A stretch of DNA of 64,000 nucleotides from Thermostichus sp047462415 (lineage in GTDB: Bacteria; Cyanobacteriota; Cyanobacteriia; Thermostichales; Thermostichaceae): contig NZ_JANSJE010000004.1 in the NCBI RefSeq assembly GCF_047462415.1, positions 62,001 through 126,000 on the forward strand. Direction: 5' to 3'. Below the pieces are notes generated by a model that ran no database searches, had not been told where the DNA came from, and was given only the letters and a program-made list of their open reading frames with translations. Position numbers and translations under genes: made by a program. Of this stretch, positions 17,108-26,483 are shown one piece after another; position 1 is the stretch's first letter, and every line of letters begins with the position of its first letter.

Positions 17108-18556
17108 CTATCCTGAGGATGGCGAAAGAAAATGACGTGAAGATGACAAGGGCAGCTCCACTGTAAACACCGACCCCTCTCCCACTTGGCTGGCCACCCG
17201 CAGGGATCCCCGATGGGCGGTGACGATCTGGTGGGCCAAGGCCAGGCCCAGCCCAAATCCCCCTGTATGGCGGGCGCGGGCCGTGTCCACCCGGTAAAAC
17301 CGCTCGAACAGGTGGGGCAAGTGCTCAGGCGGGATGCCGAGGCCCGTGTCCCTCACGTGGATGCAAACGCAATGGTGCCGGCTTTCCAGGCTCAGTTGCA
17401 CCGTGCCGCCGGCGGGGGTGTACTGCAGGGCATTGCGCAGCAGGTTTTCAACCGCCTGCCGCAGCAGAGCCGCTTCCCCGCGCACCCGCCATTTCCCAGC
17501 AGGCCCCGGCAGGTCGCATTGCCAGCGAAGCCCCAGGGACTCCGCTTGGGGCCGGTATTGTTCGCCCAGCTCCTGCACCAGCTCCCGCAAATCCACCAGG
17601 GGCAGATCCTCCCAAGGCAGGGATCCCTGCTGGCGGGCCAACTGCAGCAACGTATCGATTAACCCGCTGAGGCGGCGGGCGCTGCTCACCACTTTTTCCA
17701 AACGGGGTTGTGCTTCTTCCGGGGCAAGCAGAGCCATCTGGGCATTGCTCATCAGGGCGGCCAGGGGGGCGCGCAACTCGTGGGCAGCATCGGCGGTAAA
17801 GCGCTGCAACTGCTCGTAGGAGCGGCGAATCGGCTGCATGGCCAGCCCCCCCAAGATCCAGCCGGCCCCGCCGATCAACCCCAGCGTCAGCGGGATCCCG
17901 ATCCCCAGCCCCCAGCGCAGCCGGCCCAAGCTCAGTTGCAGCGGCTCCAGGGGCACCGCCAGTTGCAAGTAGCCCAGGATCTGCTCCTCCTGTTGCACCG
18001 GCAGGGTGAGCTGGCGCAGCAGCCTGCCCCCTTCCTCCGCCACCGTCTCAAACCCCAAGGACAGGTGGTGGGGAGAGCCAGCCAACAGCTCCAGCGGAGG
18101 GGGGGATCCCGTGTATTGGCGCAGGGATCCCAGCGGCTCTGCCCCACCGGGCTCGGCGGCATCGAACCAGCGCACGTAGGCCAGGTGATGCTCGAGGGGC
18201 TGGGTTTTGCTCCCCAAGAAAGGCACTTCGTTCAAGACCAGCCGCCACTGCCCCTGGCGCAGCTCGTACTTGATGGCGGCTGCCATAATCCGGGCTTGAC
18301 CCTGCAGCTCCTCGTCAAAAGCCTGCAACCGGTTCTCCACTTCCAAGCGGTAAAAGAGGGCGGCAAACACCACCAGGATCCCGCCCATCACCCCGGCAAA
18401 GCTGCGGGCCAAGCGACGGCGGCTGTGCTGAAACAGCCCTGCCTCTTCTGTCGCGGCTTTCCGGCTCAGGTGCTGCTGAAGAGTTGGCCTCAGAGAAGCC
18501 CAGTCCCAGCCCAGCCGCGGGAGAGAATGCTTTGGCCCGGCTCTTTTGGCCTCCAT
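17108..18556 (-). CDS. Sensor histidine kinase (RppB/NrsS-like)
   Basis: A 482-residue class I kinase. Transmembrane segments lie at about 55-70 and 216-240 and flank a roughly 145-residue periplasmic domain. The H-box is FTADAAHELRAPLAAL with phospho-accepting His259, followed by N-box AVENLLRNALQYTP, G1 VRDTGLGIP, F-box FERFYRVD and G2 GGFGLGLALAHQIV. It begins 21 nt after the response-regulator stop in the same operon. Similar cyanobacterial pairs respond to redox state or nickel, but no periplasmic metal motif is evident, so the signal is unknown. Confidence 0.9.
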   Translation of the reverse strand: MEAKRAGPKHSLPRLGWDWASLRPTLQQHLSRKAATEEAGLFQHSRRRLARSFAGVMGGILVVFAALFYRLEVENRLQAFDEELQGQARIMAAAIKYELRQGQWRLVLNEVPFLGSKTQPLEHHLAYVRWFDAAEPGGAEPLGSLRQYTGSPPPLELLAGSPHHLSLGFETVAEEGGRLLRQLTLPVQQEEQILGYLQLAVPLEPLQLSLGRLRWGLGIGIPLTLGLIGGAGWILGGLAMQPIRRSYEQLQRFTADAAHELRAPLAALMSNAQMALLAPEEAQPRLEKVVSSARRLSGLIDTLLQLARQQGSLPWEDLPLVDLRELVQELGEQYRPQAESLGLRWQCDLPGPAGKWRVRGEAALLRQAVENLLRNALQYTPAGGTVQLSLESRHHCVCIHVRDTGLGIPPEHLPHLFERFYRVDTARARHTGGFGLGLALAHQIVTAHRGSLRVASQVGEGSVFTVELPLSSSRHFLSPSSG

Positions 18557-18577
18557 GCCACCCCTAAGGAACTGCTT

Positions 18578-19267
18578 CTATGGGTCTGCTGCCGGGGAGG
18601 GGATGCGCAGCCGGTACCCCTGGCCATACACCGACTCCAGCCAATCCTGGGCCTCCACCTCCTTTAACCGTAACCGCAACCGCCGCACCAGCGCCGCCAC
18701 GGCATTGCTTTCCGGCTCACAGCCCCACTCCCACACCGCCTGTTCGATCTGGCCGCGACTGAGCACCTGGTTGGGATGGCGCATCAGGTATTCCATCAAC
18801 TGAAACTCTTTGCCCGAAAGCTGCACTTGCCGCCCCTGCCGCTCCAGGATGAGGCTGGCCAGATGCAACTGCAAGGATCCGAGGCTGAGGCTGTCGCCTT
18901 GCCATTGGGGGGAACGGCGCCCCAACGCCCGCACCCGCGCCAGCAGCTCTAGGAGATCCACCGGCTTGACCAGGTAGTCGTCTGCCCCCGCATCCAACCC
19001 CTGCACGATGTCCGATGTGGCATCCTTGGCGGTTAACATCAGCACCGGTGCGCATCCCCCCAAGCGGCGGTACTGTCGACAGAGTTGGATCCCACTGGAT
19101 CCTGGCAGCATCCAATCCAAGATGAGGAGATCGTAGGCTTTCTCCTCCATCAGCCAAGCGGCCGTCTCCCCTTCGCTGGCGCAGTCCACCACATGGCCGC
19201 ACTTGGCCAAAGCAGCCTGCAAAGGCTCCAACTGCTCCGGGTCGTCTTCCACCAACAAAATGCGCAT
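18578..19267 (-). CDS. OmpR/PhoB-family response regulator (RppA-like)
   Basis: A 229-residue regulator. The receiver domain has acidic pair VEDD, phospho-accepting Asp51 in LLILDWMLPG and the conserved Lys in LVKPVDLLEL. The C-terminal winged helix follows (FQLMEYLMRHPNQVLSR, VYGQGYRLRIP). Start ATG 19267 gives the canonical MRILLVEDDP. It is upstream of and co-transcribed with the kinase at 17108-18556. Target genes are not evident; none adjacent shows a clear direct-repeat site. Confidence 0.92.
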   Translation of the reverse strand: MRILLVEDDPEQLEPLQAALAKCGHVVDCASEGETAAWLMEEKAYDLLILDWMLPGSSGIQLCRQYRRLGGCAPVLMLTAKDATSDIVQGLDAGADDYLVKPVDLLELLARVRALGRRSPQWQGDSLSLGSLQLHLASLILERQGRQVQLSGKEFQLMEYLMRHPNQVLSRGQIEQAVWEWGCEPESNAVAALVRRLRLRLKEVEAQDWLESVYGQGYRLRIPSPAADP

Positions 19268-19345
19268 GTCCCGCTTGCTACCCACCGATCCCACTCTGCC
19301 AGGCTAGGATGGCGGAGAAAAGCTGTTTCCCGGATCCCTCAAAGC

Positions 19346-19756
19346 ATGGCGAACCTCTTCAAGCTTCTTCAGTCGCGTAAGCGGCGCGGAGCGCTCTGGC
19401 CCAGCTTGGGGGCCGACTTCTGGCTGGTCTTGCCCCTGGCCGGGATCCTGTTTGGGGTGGGTGGAGAATGGGTGACCGGCCAAGTGCTGAGCCGTCCCCG
19501 CCCGCAGGCGCAGCCTTTGGCCATTCGCAGCCAGCAGCAAGCCATCCTAACCCTGGATATTCTCTCCATCCAAGCGGAGATCCGCCGCTCCCGTGGCTAC
19601 ACTAAGGTGGAGGTGACGACCACCAATCCCCATTTGCGCAAGCTGGAATTTGAATTTCCGGAGCTGGATCCGAATCGGGTGGCTGCCCAGATTGCCCAAG
19701 AGCTGGGCCTCAGCTCCGATCAGGTGCAGCGCCTCACCCGCTACAGCTTGGACTAG
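19346..19756 (+). CDS. Small single-span membrane protein of unknown function
   Basis: 136 residues: a basic N-terminus (KLLQSRKRRG), one hydrophobic segment FWLVLPLAGILFGVGGEWV, and a soluble C-terminal part (ILTLDILSIQAEIRRSRGYTKVEVTTTN then PELDPNRVAAQIAQELGLSSDQVQRL). I do not recognise the family. ATG 19346 is the first start placing the membrane span near the N-terminus; earlier in-frame codons overlap the response regulator on the other strand. It stands alone, divergent from the two-component operon. Confidence 0.65.
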   Translation: MANLFKLLQSRKRRGALWPSLGADFWLVLPLAGILFGVGGEWVTGQVLSRPRPQAQPLAIRSQQQAILTLDILSIQAEIRRSRGYTKVEVTTTNPHLRKLEFEFPELDPNRVAAQIAQELGLSSDQVQRLTRYSLD

Positions 19757-19822
19757 AAAGGTATTTCAACAATAATTTTTTAATTTTTCAAGCAAAAAGG
19801 CCATCTCCCGCGTTCCCTTGGG

Positions 19823-20689
19823 TCAGCCCTCCAAAAAAACGCGGGCCAACTGCTCGCAGGCCGCTCTAATTTTCTCTAGGTTGCCGGGGTTGACCAAGCC
19901 GTAGTAGTCAAATCCATAGACCCTCTGGGTTTGAACGGCTTTCAACTGGTTCCAAAAGGGGCGGGCACGGAAAAACGCCAAGGGATCCGCCGCCTCCGGG
20001 TTGACCACCAACAAAACCTCGGGGTTGGCTTCCAGGATGCGCTCTGCCGCAAGGGTGACATAGCCGCGAAATTGCCCTTGGCTTTGCAGGGCAGCCGTTA
20101 GGTTGTCGGCGCCAAAGCGCTCCAGCAGATCCCCGGCCCAGCTTTGCCGGTTGGGAGCAAGAATCGGCTGGGTGCCGACCAAAAGCAGGGTTTTGGGGCG
20201 AACCGGGGGCAGCCCCTGGGGCAAAAGCGATCCGTACTCCCGCAGCAAGGGATCCGGATCCACTCCCACAGCCGCAGCCAGAGTGGCGATGGTTGCTTCC
20301 AGGGCAGCCCAACTGTCCACCTGCGTGAGATAGGTGGGGATCCCCAATGCCTGCAATCGTTCTGCCAGAGCCGTGTGCAAGCCACTGGCCCCCACCACCC
20401 AGTCCGGTTGCAGGGCCACGATTGGCTCCAGGTTAGGTTGGTTGCCCAGCCCCAGCCGAGTTATGCCCTGAAAGCGGGGATCCGCCTCCAACAAGCGCCC
20501 GGCCGGGATCCCCACCAGTTTGTCCGGGGCCAGGCGATAGAGAATATCGGCGGTCAAGGAGGTGAGGCTGGCCACTCGCCGAACCGGAGCTGGCGGGATC
20601 TGGCTTTGGGCCTGGCGACCCATCCCCCAGACCCCCAGGCTGGCCAGGCCAAGGACAAAAAGTTGACGGCGAGAAAGAGAAGACGGCAT
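19823..20689 (-). CDS. Periplasmic Fe-siderophore/heme/B12-type binding protein (FecB/BtuF fold)
   Basis: A 288-residue class III binding protein. It has a twin-arginine-like or Sec signal (SRRQLFVLGLASLGVW), then RRVASLTSLTADILYRLAPDKLVG, LEPIVALQPDWVVGA and a C-terminal VYGFDYYGLVNPGNLEKI. Start ATG 20689 has GGAG seven bases upstream. It is the last gene of the uptake operon and would pass substrate to the FecCD permease at 25336. The ligand cannot be read from sequence. Confidence 0.85.
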   Translation of the reverse strand: MPSSLSRRQLFVLGLASLGVWGMGRQAQSQIPPAPVRRVASLTSLTADILYRLAPDKLVGIPAGRLLEADPRFQGITRLGLGNQPNLEPIVALQPDWVVGASGLHTALAERLQALGIPTYLTQVDSWAALEATIATLAAAVGVDPDPLLREYGSLLPQGLPPVRPKTLLLVGTQPILAPNRQSWAGDLLERFGADNLTAALQSQGQFRGYVTLAAERILEANPEVLLVVNPEAADPLAFFRARPFWNQLKAVQTQRVYGFDYYGLVNPGNLEKIRAACEQLARVFLEG

Positions 20690-20707
20690 GGACAATCTCC
20701 AAAACAG

Positions 20708-21997
20708 TCAATTGAGGGTAAATTGAATCGGCACCGTTACCCACGACTCAATCGGGGTGTTGTTCCTCAAGGCGGGGCTAAATTGCCAGCGTTGCACCGC
20801 CTCTTGTGCGGCCCTGTCCAGGGCCGGGAAGCCGCTGGAAGAGAGGATCTCCACCTGCTGCACCTGCCCTTGGGCATCCACCCTGGCCCGCAACAGCACT
20901 TGGCCTTGCTGGCCGAGGCGGCGGGCTTGGGGAGGGTACTGTGGCGGCGGGTTGCGACCCGGAATGGGGCGGGCCAGGATGTCCGGATTGGCAGCCACTG
21001 CTGCAGGCGAGGAGGTAGGAGTGGAAGCCTCCCCAGCCCCTTCTCCTGCTGTCGGCGCAGACCCCTGCGCCTGGGATCCACCGAGGCCAGCAACGACACC
21101 CCTCCCAGGAGCGCTGGATTCGGATCCCTTGCTCCCGGCAGTGCCCCCGCCACCCGAACGGATCCCTTGGATGAGGGGGGTGAAGCGGGGAATGGGAGCG
21201 CTCGTAGCAGCCCCAGAGGGCGGCCTGTTGGTCACAGGTGCGGCCGTGGGGGTAGCCACCGGAGTTGGAGGGGGCTGCTGCGGTGAGGGGGTGACCGTCG
21301 GTGTTGGCGAGGGCGGCGGAGGGGTTGGGGCGGCCATCGGCGTGGGTGTAGGGGTCGGCCCCAGCTTCGCCGTGGGAACAGGCGTGGGGGGCGGCGTTGG
21401 CAAAGTTGTCAGTGAAGAAGCTTGAATCTGCTGGGGTGCAGGATCGGGCGGGAGTGGGGCAGCCGCAGGGGGGGATTCCGAGGCCGGCTGGGTCGGCTCC
21501 TCCGCTGGGTCAGGCAGAGCTGATTCTGCAGCCGCCTCAAGCTGGGCCGGCGGGGGATCCTCCAGCCACAGCGTGACCGGGATCCGCACTTCGGGTTCTC
21601 TCAGAGGTCGGGATCCCCACCCCAGCAGCCCCAACAGATGCAAAAGCAGCGAGAGCAAAGTCTCCCAGCGCAGCGGGCGGAGCTCCCGACTTTGCCCAGG
21701 CAATTCAGGGAGATCCTCCAGCGAGGTGCAGGCAACCGAGAGAGCAAGGGAGCAATAGCCCGCCAGCAGGGCCGCCCTGAGCAGCTTCTCCCCCCAGCCA
21801 ATCCAGCGCAGCCCCTCAGAGCTCTGGCCCCGCGCCACCCCCCACAGCCCCAGCTCCAGCCAGGCCAGACCCACCCCGTAGGCCATGCCTGCCTGCTGCC
21901 AATACCCCATCTGCAGGCGCCACAAAAGCCGAGGGTGGGAGCCCCTCTGCAAAGAAGCGGATCCCCGGTCGGTGCGAGTGGGGGGTTTGGCGAGCAT
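20708..21997 (-). CDS. tonB: TonB-like energy-transducing protein with Pro/Thr-rich linker
   Basis: A 429-residue protein. Hydrophobic segments lie in the first 130 residues, followed by a very long Pro/Thr/Ala/Ser-rich stretch (PTPTPTPMAAPTPPPP) able to span the periplasm. The C-terminal TonB domain has YPPQARRLGQQGQVLLRARVDAQGQV and ALDRAAQEAVQRWQFSPA. It couples the cytoplasmic-membrane proton gradient to the receptor encoded 40 nt upstream. The N-terminal region has more than one hydrophobic segment, longer than in canonical TonB. No exbB or exbD is present in the window. Confidence 0.88.
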   Translation of the reverse strand: MLAKPPTRTDRGSASLQRGSHPRLLWRLQMGYWQQAGMAYGVGLAWLELGLWGVARGQSSEGLRWIGWGEKLLRAALLAGYCSLALSVACTSLEDLPELPGQSRELRPLRWETLLSLLLHLLGLLGWGSRPLREPEVRIPVTLWLEDPPPAQLEAAAESALPDPAEEPTQPASESPPAAAPLPPDPAPQQIQASSLTTLPTPPPTPVPTAKLGPTPTPTPMAAPTPPPPSPTPTVTPSPQQPPPTPVATPTAAPVTNRPPSGAATSAPIPRFTPLIQGIRSGGGGTAGSKGSESSAPGRGVVAGLGGSQAQGSAPTAGEGAGEASTPTSSPAAVAANPDILARPIPGRNPPPQYPPQARRLGQQGQVLLRARVDAQGQVQQVEILSSSGFPALDRAAQEAVQRWQFSPALRNNTPIESWVTVPIQFTLN

Positions 21998-22037
21998 GGC
22001 TCGGGGCTATCTCGATGGGCACGTCTGGCGGGGAGTC

Positions 22038-24458
22038 CTAGAAGCGGCTGGAGAAGCTGAGGGCCACATGGCGCCCCGGCTGGGCCCGCCGCTCCACTTC
22101 AGGGCCAACAAAGAGGGTGCGGGTTTCGGAGTAGAGAAAATACCGCTCGTCGAAGAGGTTGAACACCCCGAAATTGAGCTGCCAGTTGTCGTCTAGGTTG
22201 TAGTAGCCCAGCAGATCCACCACCGTATAGCCGCTGGGCACAAAGGGAATCTGCGGGGGAGCGTTGGGGTTGGGTCGCACCACCTCCCGCTGCGGATCCC
22301 GCGGATCCGCCACCAGCGTGGCCACCAACCTCGCCCCCCATACCTGGCTGGGATCGTCGTAGTGCAGCCCCAGCACCGCCGTCAGCGGCTCGATTGAAAG
22401 CAGGGGCTTGTTTTCTGTAAGATTGTCCCCCACCGCCCAGGCAAAGCTGCCGTTTAGGCTCCAACCGGTTAGGTCGGGGCTAAAGAAATATTGTCCTGTC
22501 GCCTCTACGCCATAGATACGGGCGCGGCTGATGTTTTGGCTCTGGAACAGGATGACCGGCGGGGGCGGCGGGCTACCGGGGGGGCCGGGGGGTGAGGGCT
22601 CGGATCCCACCTCCCGGAATGCCTCGATAAAGTCGTTGTAGGTGTTGTAGTAGGCCGCCAAGCTGAAGCTGGCCTGCGGGTAGATCCCTCGCAAACCCAC
22701 TTCAAAGCCCTGGCTGGTTTCCGGGCGCAAGTTGGGGTTGGAGAGGGTGCGATAGCGGAAAACCGGGCTGACCAGGTTGGTAAAGCCGCTGTTGATCTCG
22801 TTGTATTGGGGAGCGCGAAAGCCGGTGTTGTACTGGGCCGTAAAGGTGAGGTTGGGGTTAATCCTCCACACTAGGCCCAGCTTGGGGGAGACGGCATCGG
22901 CAAAGAGGCTGGCCGCTTCTGACCCGCTTTTCAAGAAAGCTTCATCGGGGCTGGGGGTGAGGTTGTAGGTGTCGTAGCGGATGCCGGGGATCAGAGTCAA
23001 GTTGCCGCCGCCAAAGTCGATCTCATCCTGCACATACAGCCCAAAGCGCACGGTGTCCGAGTCGGGAAAATCTTTGGTGGGAAAGGTATCTGGGGGTATG
23101 TTTTGGGTTACTGCTCCAGTTTGCAGATTGGTCTGAAAACGGTTGCGAGGTCGCTCGTTGCGGGTGGTGGAGATCTCCATCCCATACACCAGGCGGTGGG
23201 AGAGATCCCCGGCTTGGAAGCGGCTTTGGGCCTGCAGGCTGGCTCCCAAAATGTTGCTGACCAGCTCGTTGAAGGTATCCCGCCGCACCGGTACGGGTCG
23301 GCCTTGCACCGTGAGGGTGCGCTCCTCTACACTGGGCTCGCGGGTGCGGGCGGGCTGGTAGTAGATCTGGACAGTGGCCAGCTCAAAAGCGGGATTCTCT
23401 GGGTTGGCGTAGCGATACTCCAAACTGAGGCGGCTGCGCTCGGTGTCGATGGTTTCCCTAAATAAGCTGACGGCGGGATCCAGGTTGCGCCGCGAGAACG
23501 TGGTGGTGGTGCGGCTGTTGAAGTACTCGCCGGTCAAGGTGAGGCTTTCCAAGGGGCTGAAGCGGTAAACCAGCTTGGCCAAAACGTTGTCCCCCTCCAC
23601 CGTTTGCCGATCTTTGAAACTGGGATCCGCCTTGATATCCGGCTCCCTGGCGTCGCGGCGGGTGTAGATGAGCAGGGCTTCCAGGTTCCCCTGGCGGCCC
23701 GCCAAGCTGAGGGTGTTGACAAAGCCTTGGTTTTTGCTGTCGTACTGGCTGGAGAGGCCCACATGGCTGTCCCGTTCCCCCAGCAGATCCACTGGATCTA
23801 GAGTAGTGTAGGTTACCACGCCCCCCAGGGCATCGCTGCCGTAGAGGGTGGAAGCAGGGCCGCGGATGATCTCCACCGTCTTCAGGGTCTCCAGCTCAAA
23901 GGTGTCCCGCCCGATGTTGAAGGGGCCAAAAGAAAACCGCTCCGGCTGTCGGATCCCGTCCACTTGGATCAGCACCCGGTTGGCGTCAAGGCCGCGGATG
24001 TTGAAGTCTTGCAGTCCATAGCGGACATTTCGCCGCACGCTCACCCCCGGCTCGTAGCGCACCAGATCCTGGATGTTCTGGATGAGCTCCCGCCGCAGGC
24101 GCTCCCGGTCGATGACGGTGATGCTGGCCGGCGAGTCGGCCAGGGTGCGCTCCGTGCGGGTGCCGGTGACTGTAACCTGCTGCAGGCTGAAGACAGGGGT
24201 GCCCTGCTGCAACACCTGCAGATCCGCTTGCAGCCGCTCCACTTCCGCCTGATCCCCCCGCCGACGGGCAGCTTCGATCTGGGCTTCTAGCTCGCGAATC
24301 TGCTCTTGGATGGTGGTGGCCCCCCGAGGGGTGGCCTGGGCCAGCAAAGGAGTCTCAGGAATCCGAGCCGCGGGTTGTGCCTGGGCCGGGGATCCCCAAC
24401 TCAGCCCCAGACACAGCCCCAAACTCACTGCCTTCCAGCCACAGCCGGTTACTCGCAT
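22038..24458 (-). CDS. TonB-dependent outer-membrane receptor (hemoglobin/heme-receptor-like subfamily)
   Basis: 806 residues: signal peptide ending SPAQAQ, a coiled-coil-like stretch (RELEAQIEAARRRGDQAEVERLQADLQ), a plug domain (VTVTGTRTERTLADSPASITVI, FNIRGLDANRVLIQVDGIRQ, VEIIRGPASTLYGSDALGGVV) and a 22-strand barrel ending in Phe (ALSFSSRF). The FRAP and NPNL boxes of heme receptors are both present, but the His usually found between them is not (the segment reads QYNEINSGFTNLVSPVFRYR). The substrate may therefore be a siderophore or another chelate rather than heme. Confidence 0.88.
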   Translation of the reverse strand: MRVTGCGWKAVSLGLCLGLSWGSPAQAQPAARIPETPLLAQATPRGATTIQEQIRELEAQIEAARRRGDQAEVERLQADLQVLQQGTPVFSLQQVTVTGTRTERTLADSPASITVIDRERLRRELIQNIQDLVRYEPGVSVRRNVRYGLQDFNIRGLDANRVLIQVDGIRQPERFSFGPFNIGRDTFELETLKTVEIIRGPASTLYGSDALGGVVTYTTLDPVDLLGERDSHVGLSSQYDSKNQGFVNTLSLAGRQGNLEALLIYTRRDAREPDIKADPSFKDRQTVEGDNVLAKLVYRFSPLESLTLTGEYFNSRTTTTFSRRNLDPAVSLFRETIDTERSRLSLEYRYANPENPAFELATVQIYYQPARTREPSVEERTLTVQGRPVPVRRDTFNELVSNILGASLQAQSRFQAGDLSHRLVYGMEISTTRNERPRNRFQTNLQTGAVTQNIPPDTFPTKDFPDSDTVRFGLYVQDEIDFGGGNLTLIPGIRYDTYNLTPSPDEAFLKSGSEAASLFADAVSPKLGLVWRINPNLTFTAQYNTGFRAPQYNEINSGFTNLVSPVFRYRTLSNPNLRPETSQGFEVGLRGIYPQASFSLAAYYNTYNDFIEAFREVGSEPSPPGPPGSPPPPPVILFQSQNISRARIYGVEATGQYFFSPDLTGWSLNGSFAWAVGDNLTENKPLLSIEPLTAVLGLHYDDPSQVWGARLVATLVADPRDPQREVVRPNPNAPPQIPFVPSGYTVVDLLGYYNLDDNWQLNFGVFNLFDERYFLYSETRTLFVGPEVERRAQPGRHVALSFSSRF

Positions 24459-24493
24459 AACTTCTCACTCTCCCAAAAACCACCAGAAACAAG

Positions 24494-25339
24494 TCAAACC
24501 TTCGCCTCAACACCCTTTCCTCCCAGCCAGAGGGGCCTTGCCGGGTCTGCGCTGCGCAAGGGGCAAAGCTGGAGCCCCACCGGCGTTGGGATCCACTCCA
24601 CCTCTAGGCCAAACACCTGCCGCACCCTCTCAGCAGTCAAGGCCGCCTGCGGGGATCCCAGGGCCTGCAACTGGCCGGATCCCAGCAGAGCCACCCGCCG
24701 GCTGTAGCGAATGGCCAGGTTTAGATCGTGCAGCACGCTAACCACCGTCAGCCCCTGCTCCTGCTGCAGCCGTCGCAACAGCTCCAGCAGCTCCAGTTGG
24801 TGGCGCAGATCCAAAAACGTGGTGGGCTCGTCCAACAGCAGCACCTGCGGCTCCTGCACCAGGGCTAGCGCCAGAAAGGCCCGTTGCCGCTCGCCGCCGG
24901 AGAGCGTTTTCACCCGCCGCAGGGCCAGGGATCCCAGTCCCGTCTGCTCCAGCGCCCATTCCACCCGCTGCCGATCTGCCCGCGGCAACTGCCACGCCCA
25001 CCAGGGCTGGTGAGGAGAACGCCCCAAGCTCACCAGTTGCCGCACCGTCAGCCCTGTCGGGATCCGCGGCTGCTGGGGCAAAAGGGCCAACTGCCGCGCC
25101 ACCTGTTGCGGGCTGAGCTGGGTGTGCAGATCCCGACCGTCCAAAAGTACGCGCCCCGCCTGCGGAACCAACACTCGGCTGAGTAGCCGCAGCAGGGTCG
25201 ATTTGCCTGAGCCATTGGGGCCGACAATGCTCAGCCAGTCCCCCGCCTGCAGGCTGAAGCTCACCTGCCGGATCACCTGATGCGAGCCATAGCCCCCGCT
25301 CAGCGCCTCGGCCTGCAAAATCGGCCGGCCCGCCCTCAT
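24494..25339 (-). CDS. FecE/BtuD/HmuV-type ABC transporter ATPase
   Basis: A 281-residue ATPase: Walker A GPNGSGKSTLL, Q-loop LLPQQPRI, signature LSGGERQRAFLAL, Walker B VLLLDEPTTFLDL, switch His VLHDLNLA. ATG 25339 overlaps the permease stop as ATGA, implying translational coupling. A long upstream extension of the same frame overlaps the permease gene and is not real. It powers import across the cytoplasmic membrane together with the permease and the binding protein at 19823. Confidence 0.92.
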   Translation of the reverse strand: MRAGRPILQAEALSGGYGSHQVIRQVSFSLQAGDWLSIVGPNGSGKSTLLRLLSRVLVPQAGRVLLDGRDLHTQLSPQQVARQLALLPQQPRIPTGLTVRQLVSLGRSPHQPWWAWQLPRADRQRVEWALEQTGLGSLALRRVKTLSGGERQRAFLALALVQEPQVLLLDEPTTFLDLRHQLELLELLRRLQQEQGLTVVSVLHDLNLAIRYSRRVALLGSGQLQALGSPQAALTAERVRQVFGLEVEWIPTPVGLQLCPLRSADPARPLWLGGKGVEAKV

Positions 25340-26379
25340 TGCCCCGCCTCCTGCTGCCGCAGCAGCCAGCCGAAAAACGGCGCCCCCATCAACGCCGTGA
25401 CGATCCCCACCGGCAGCTCTACAGCCCCCAGCCGGGCGAGGAGATCGGCGCCGCTTAACAGAGCCGCCCCCGCCAAGGCAGAAAGGGGCAACAGCCAGCG
25501 GTGATCCGATCCCACCCCCTGGCGCACCATGTGGGGCACCACCAACCCCACAAAGCCGATCAACCCCCCCACGCTGACGACTGCCGCCGCCAACAAAGCC
25601 GCCACCAAGCCGATGGTCACCCGCGTCCGCACCAACGGGATCCCCAAGCTCACCGCCATCTCTTCTCCTAGGCCCAGCAGGTTCAAAGCCCGCGCCTGCG
25701 CCCAGCCCAGCCCCAGCCCGACCAGGATATACACCCCGGCCACCCGCACCTCCGGCCAACCCCGCCCGCTCAGGCTGCCGATCAACCACGTCAGGGCCAC
25801 CTGGACCCGCTCATCGGCCAGGAGCAACAAAGCAGAGCTGATCGCCCCAAAGAGGGCGCTGACAGCCACTCCCGCCAGGATCAGCCGTTCCACCGCCAGC
25901 CCGGAGCGGGTGCGCGCCAGCCCATACACCAACACCGTAGTCAGCACGCCGCCCACCCAAGCTGCCAAGGGCACCCAAGCCGTCCACTCCCCCCAGGTGA
26001 GCAGCGCTACGGCCGCCAGGCCCGCCCCCGCCGAGATGCCCAGCAGGTAGGGATCCGCCAGCCCATTGCCCAACATCCCCTGCAACAGGGCCCCCGCCAT
26101 CCCCAAGGCTGCCCCTAGCAACTGGGCCAAAAGCGCCCGCGGCAGCCGCAACTGCCAGACAATGGTCTGCCGGATCGGATCCCCTTGCCCCCACAGGGCC
26201 TGCCACAGCTCCGAAAAAGTTATGGGAACGGATCCCAAGGCAATTGAGATCCAAAGCAGCAAGAGGATGACACCCAGTAGCAAAACCATCAAGCCGACCG
26301 GCGAGCGGATCCGCCTGGTCTGCCCCCAGCGGCTCTCCGGGTCAACTCCTGATGACAGACGCTCTTGCTTGGCCAACAT
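25336..26379 (-). CDS. FecCD-family ABC transporter permease
   Basis: A 347-residue protein with about ten membrane segments: LMVLLLGVILLLLWISIALGS, RLPRALLAQLLGAALGMAGALLQG, GISAGAGLAAVALL and the cytoplasmic coupling loop SLGIPLVRTR near the end. Family landmark GFVGLVVPHMVR is present. I chose ATG 26379 with AGAGG upstream; an ORF start at 26460 would add 27 residues without family likeness. It is the first gene of the five-gene TonB-dependent uptake operon. Confidence 0.9.
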   Translation of the reverse strand: MLAKQERLSSGVDPESRWGQTRRIRSPVGLMVLLLGVILLLLWISIALGSVPITFSELWQALWGQGDPIRQTIVWQLRLPRALLAQLLGAALGMAGALLQGMLGNGLADPYLLGISAGAGLAAVALLTWGEWTAWVPLAAWVGGVLTTVLVYGLARTRSGLAVERLILAGVAVSALFGAISSALLLLADERVQVALTWLIGSLSGRGWPEVRVAGVYILVGLGLGWAQARALNLLGLGEEMAVSLGIPLVRTRVTIGLVAALLAAAVVSVGGLIGFVGLVVPHMVRQGVGSDHRWLLPLSALAGAALLSGADLLARLGAVELPVGIVTALMGAPFFGWLLRQQEAGQ

Positions 26380-26483
26380 CGCAAACCTCTGGACCTTTAA
26401 GAGGGGGAGATCCCCAAGACAAGACAGCCCCAGCCGGCTCGCCAGCGCACCCAGACCCACCTCGGCGCAGCCCTAACCTGCCG

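Noticed and set aside
19085..19345. N-terminal extension of the small membrane protein
   Set aside because: It overlaps the response regulator in antisense and has no sequence sense.
25340..25789. Long N-terminal extension of the ABC ATPase ORF
   Set aside because: It is a Gly-rich shadow of the permease gene; the ATGA overlap marks the true start.
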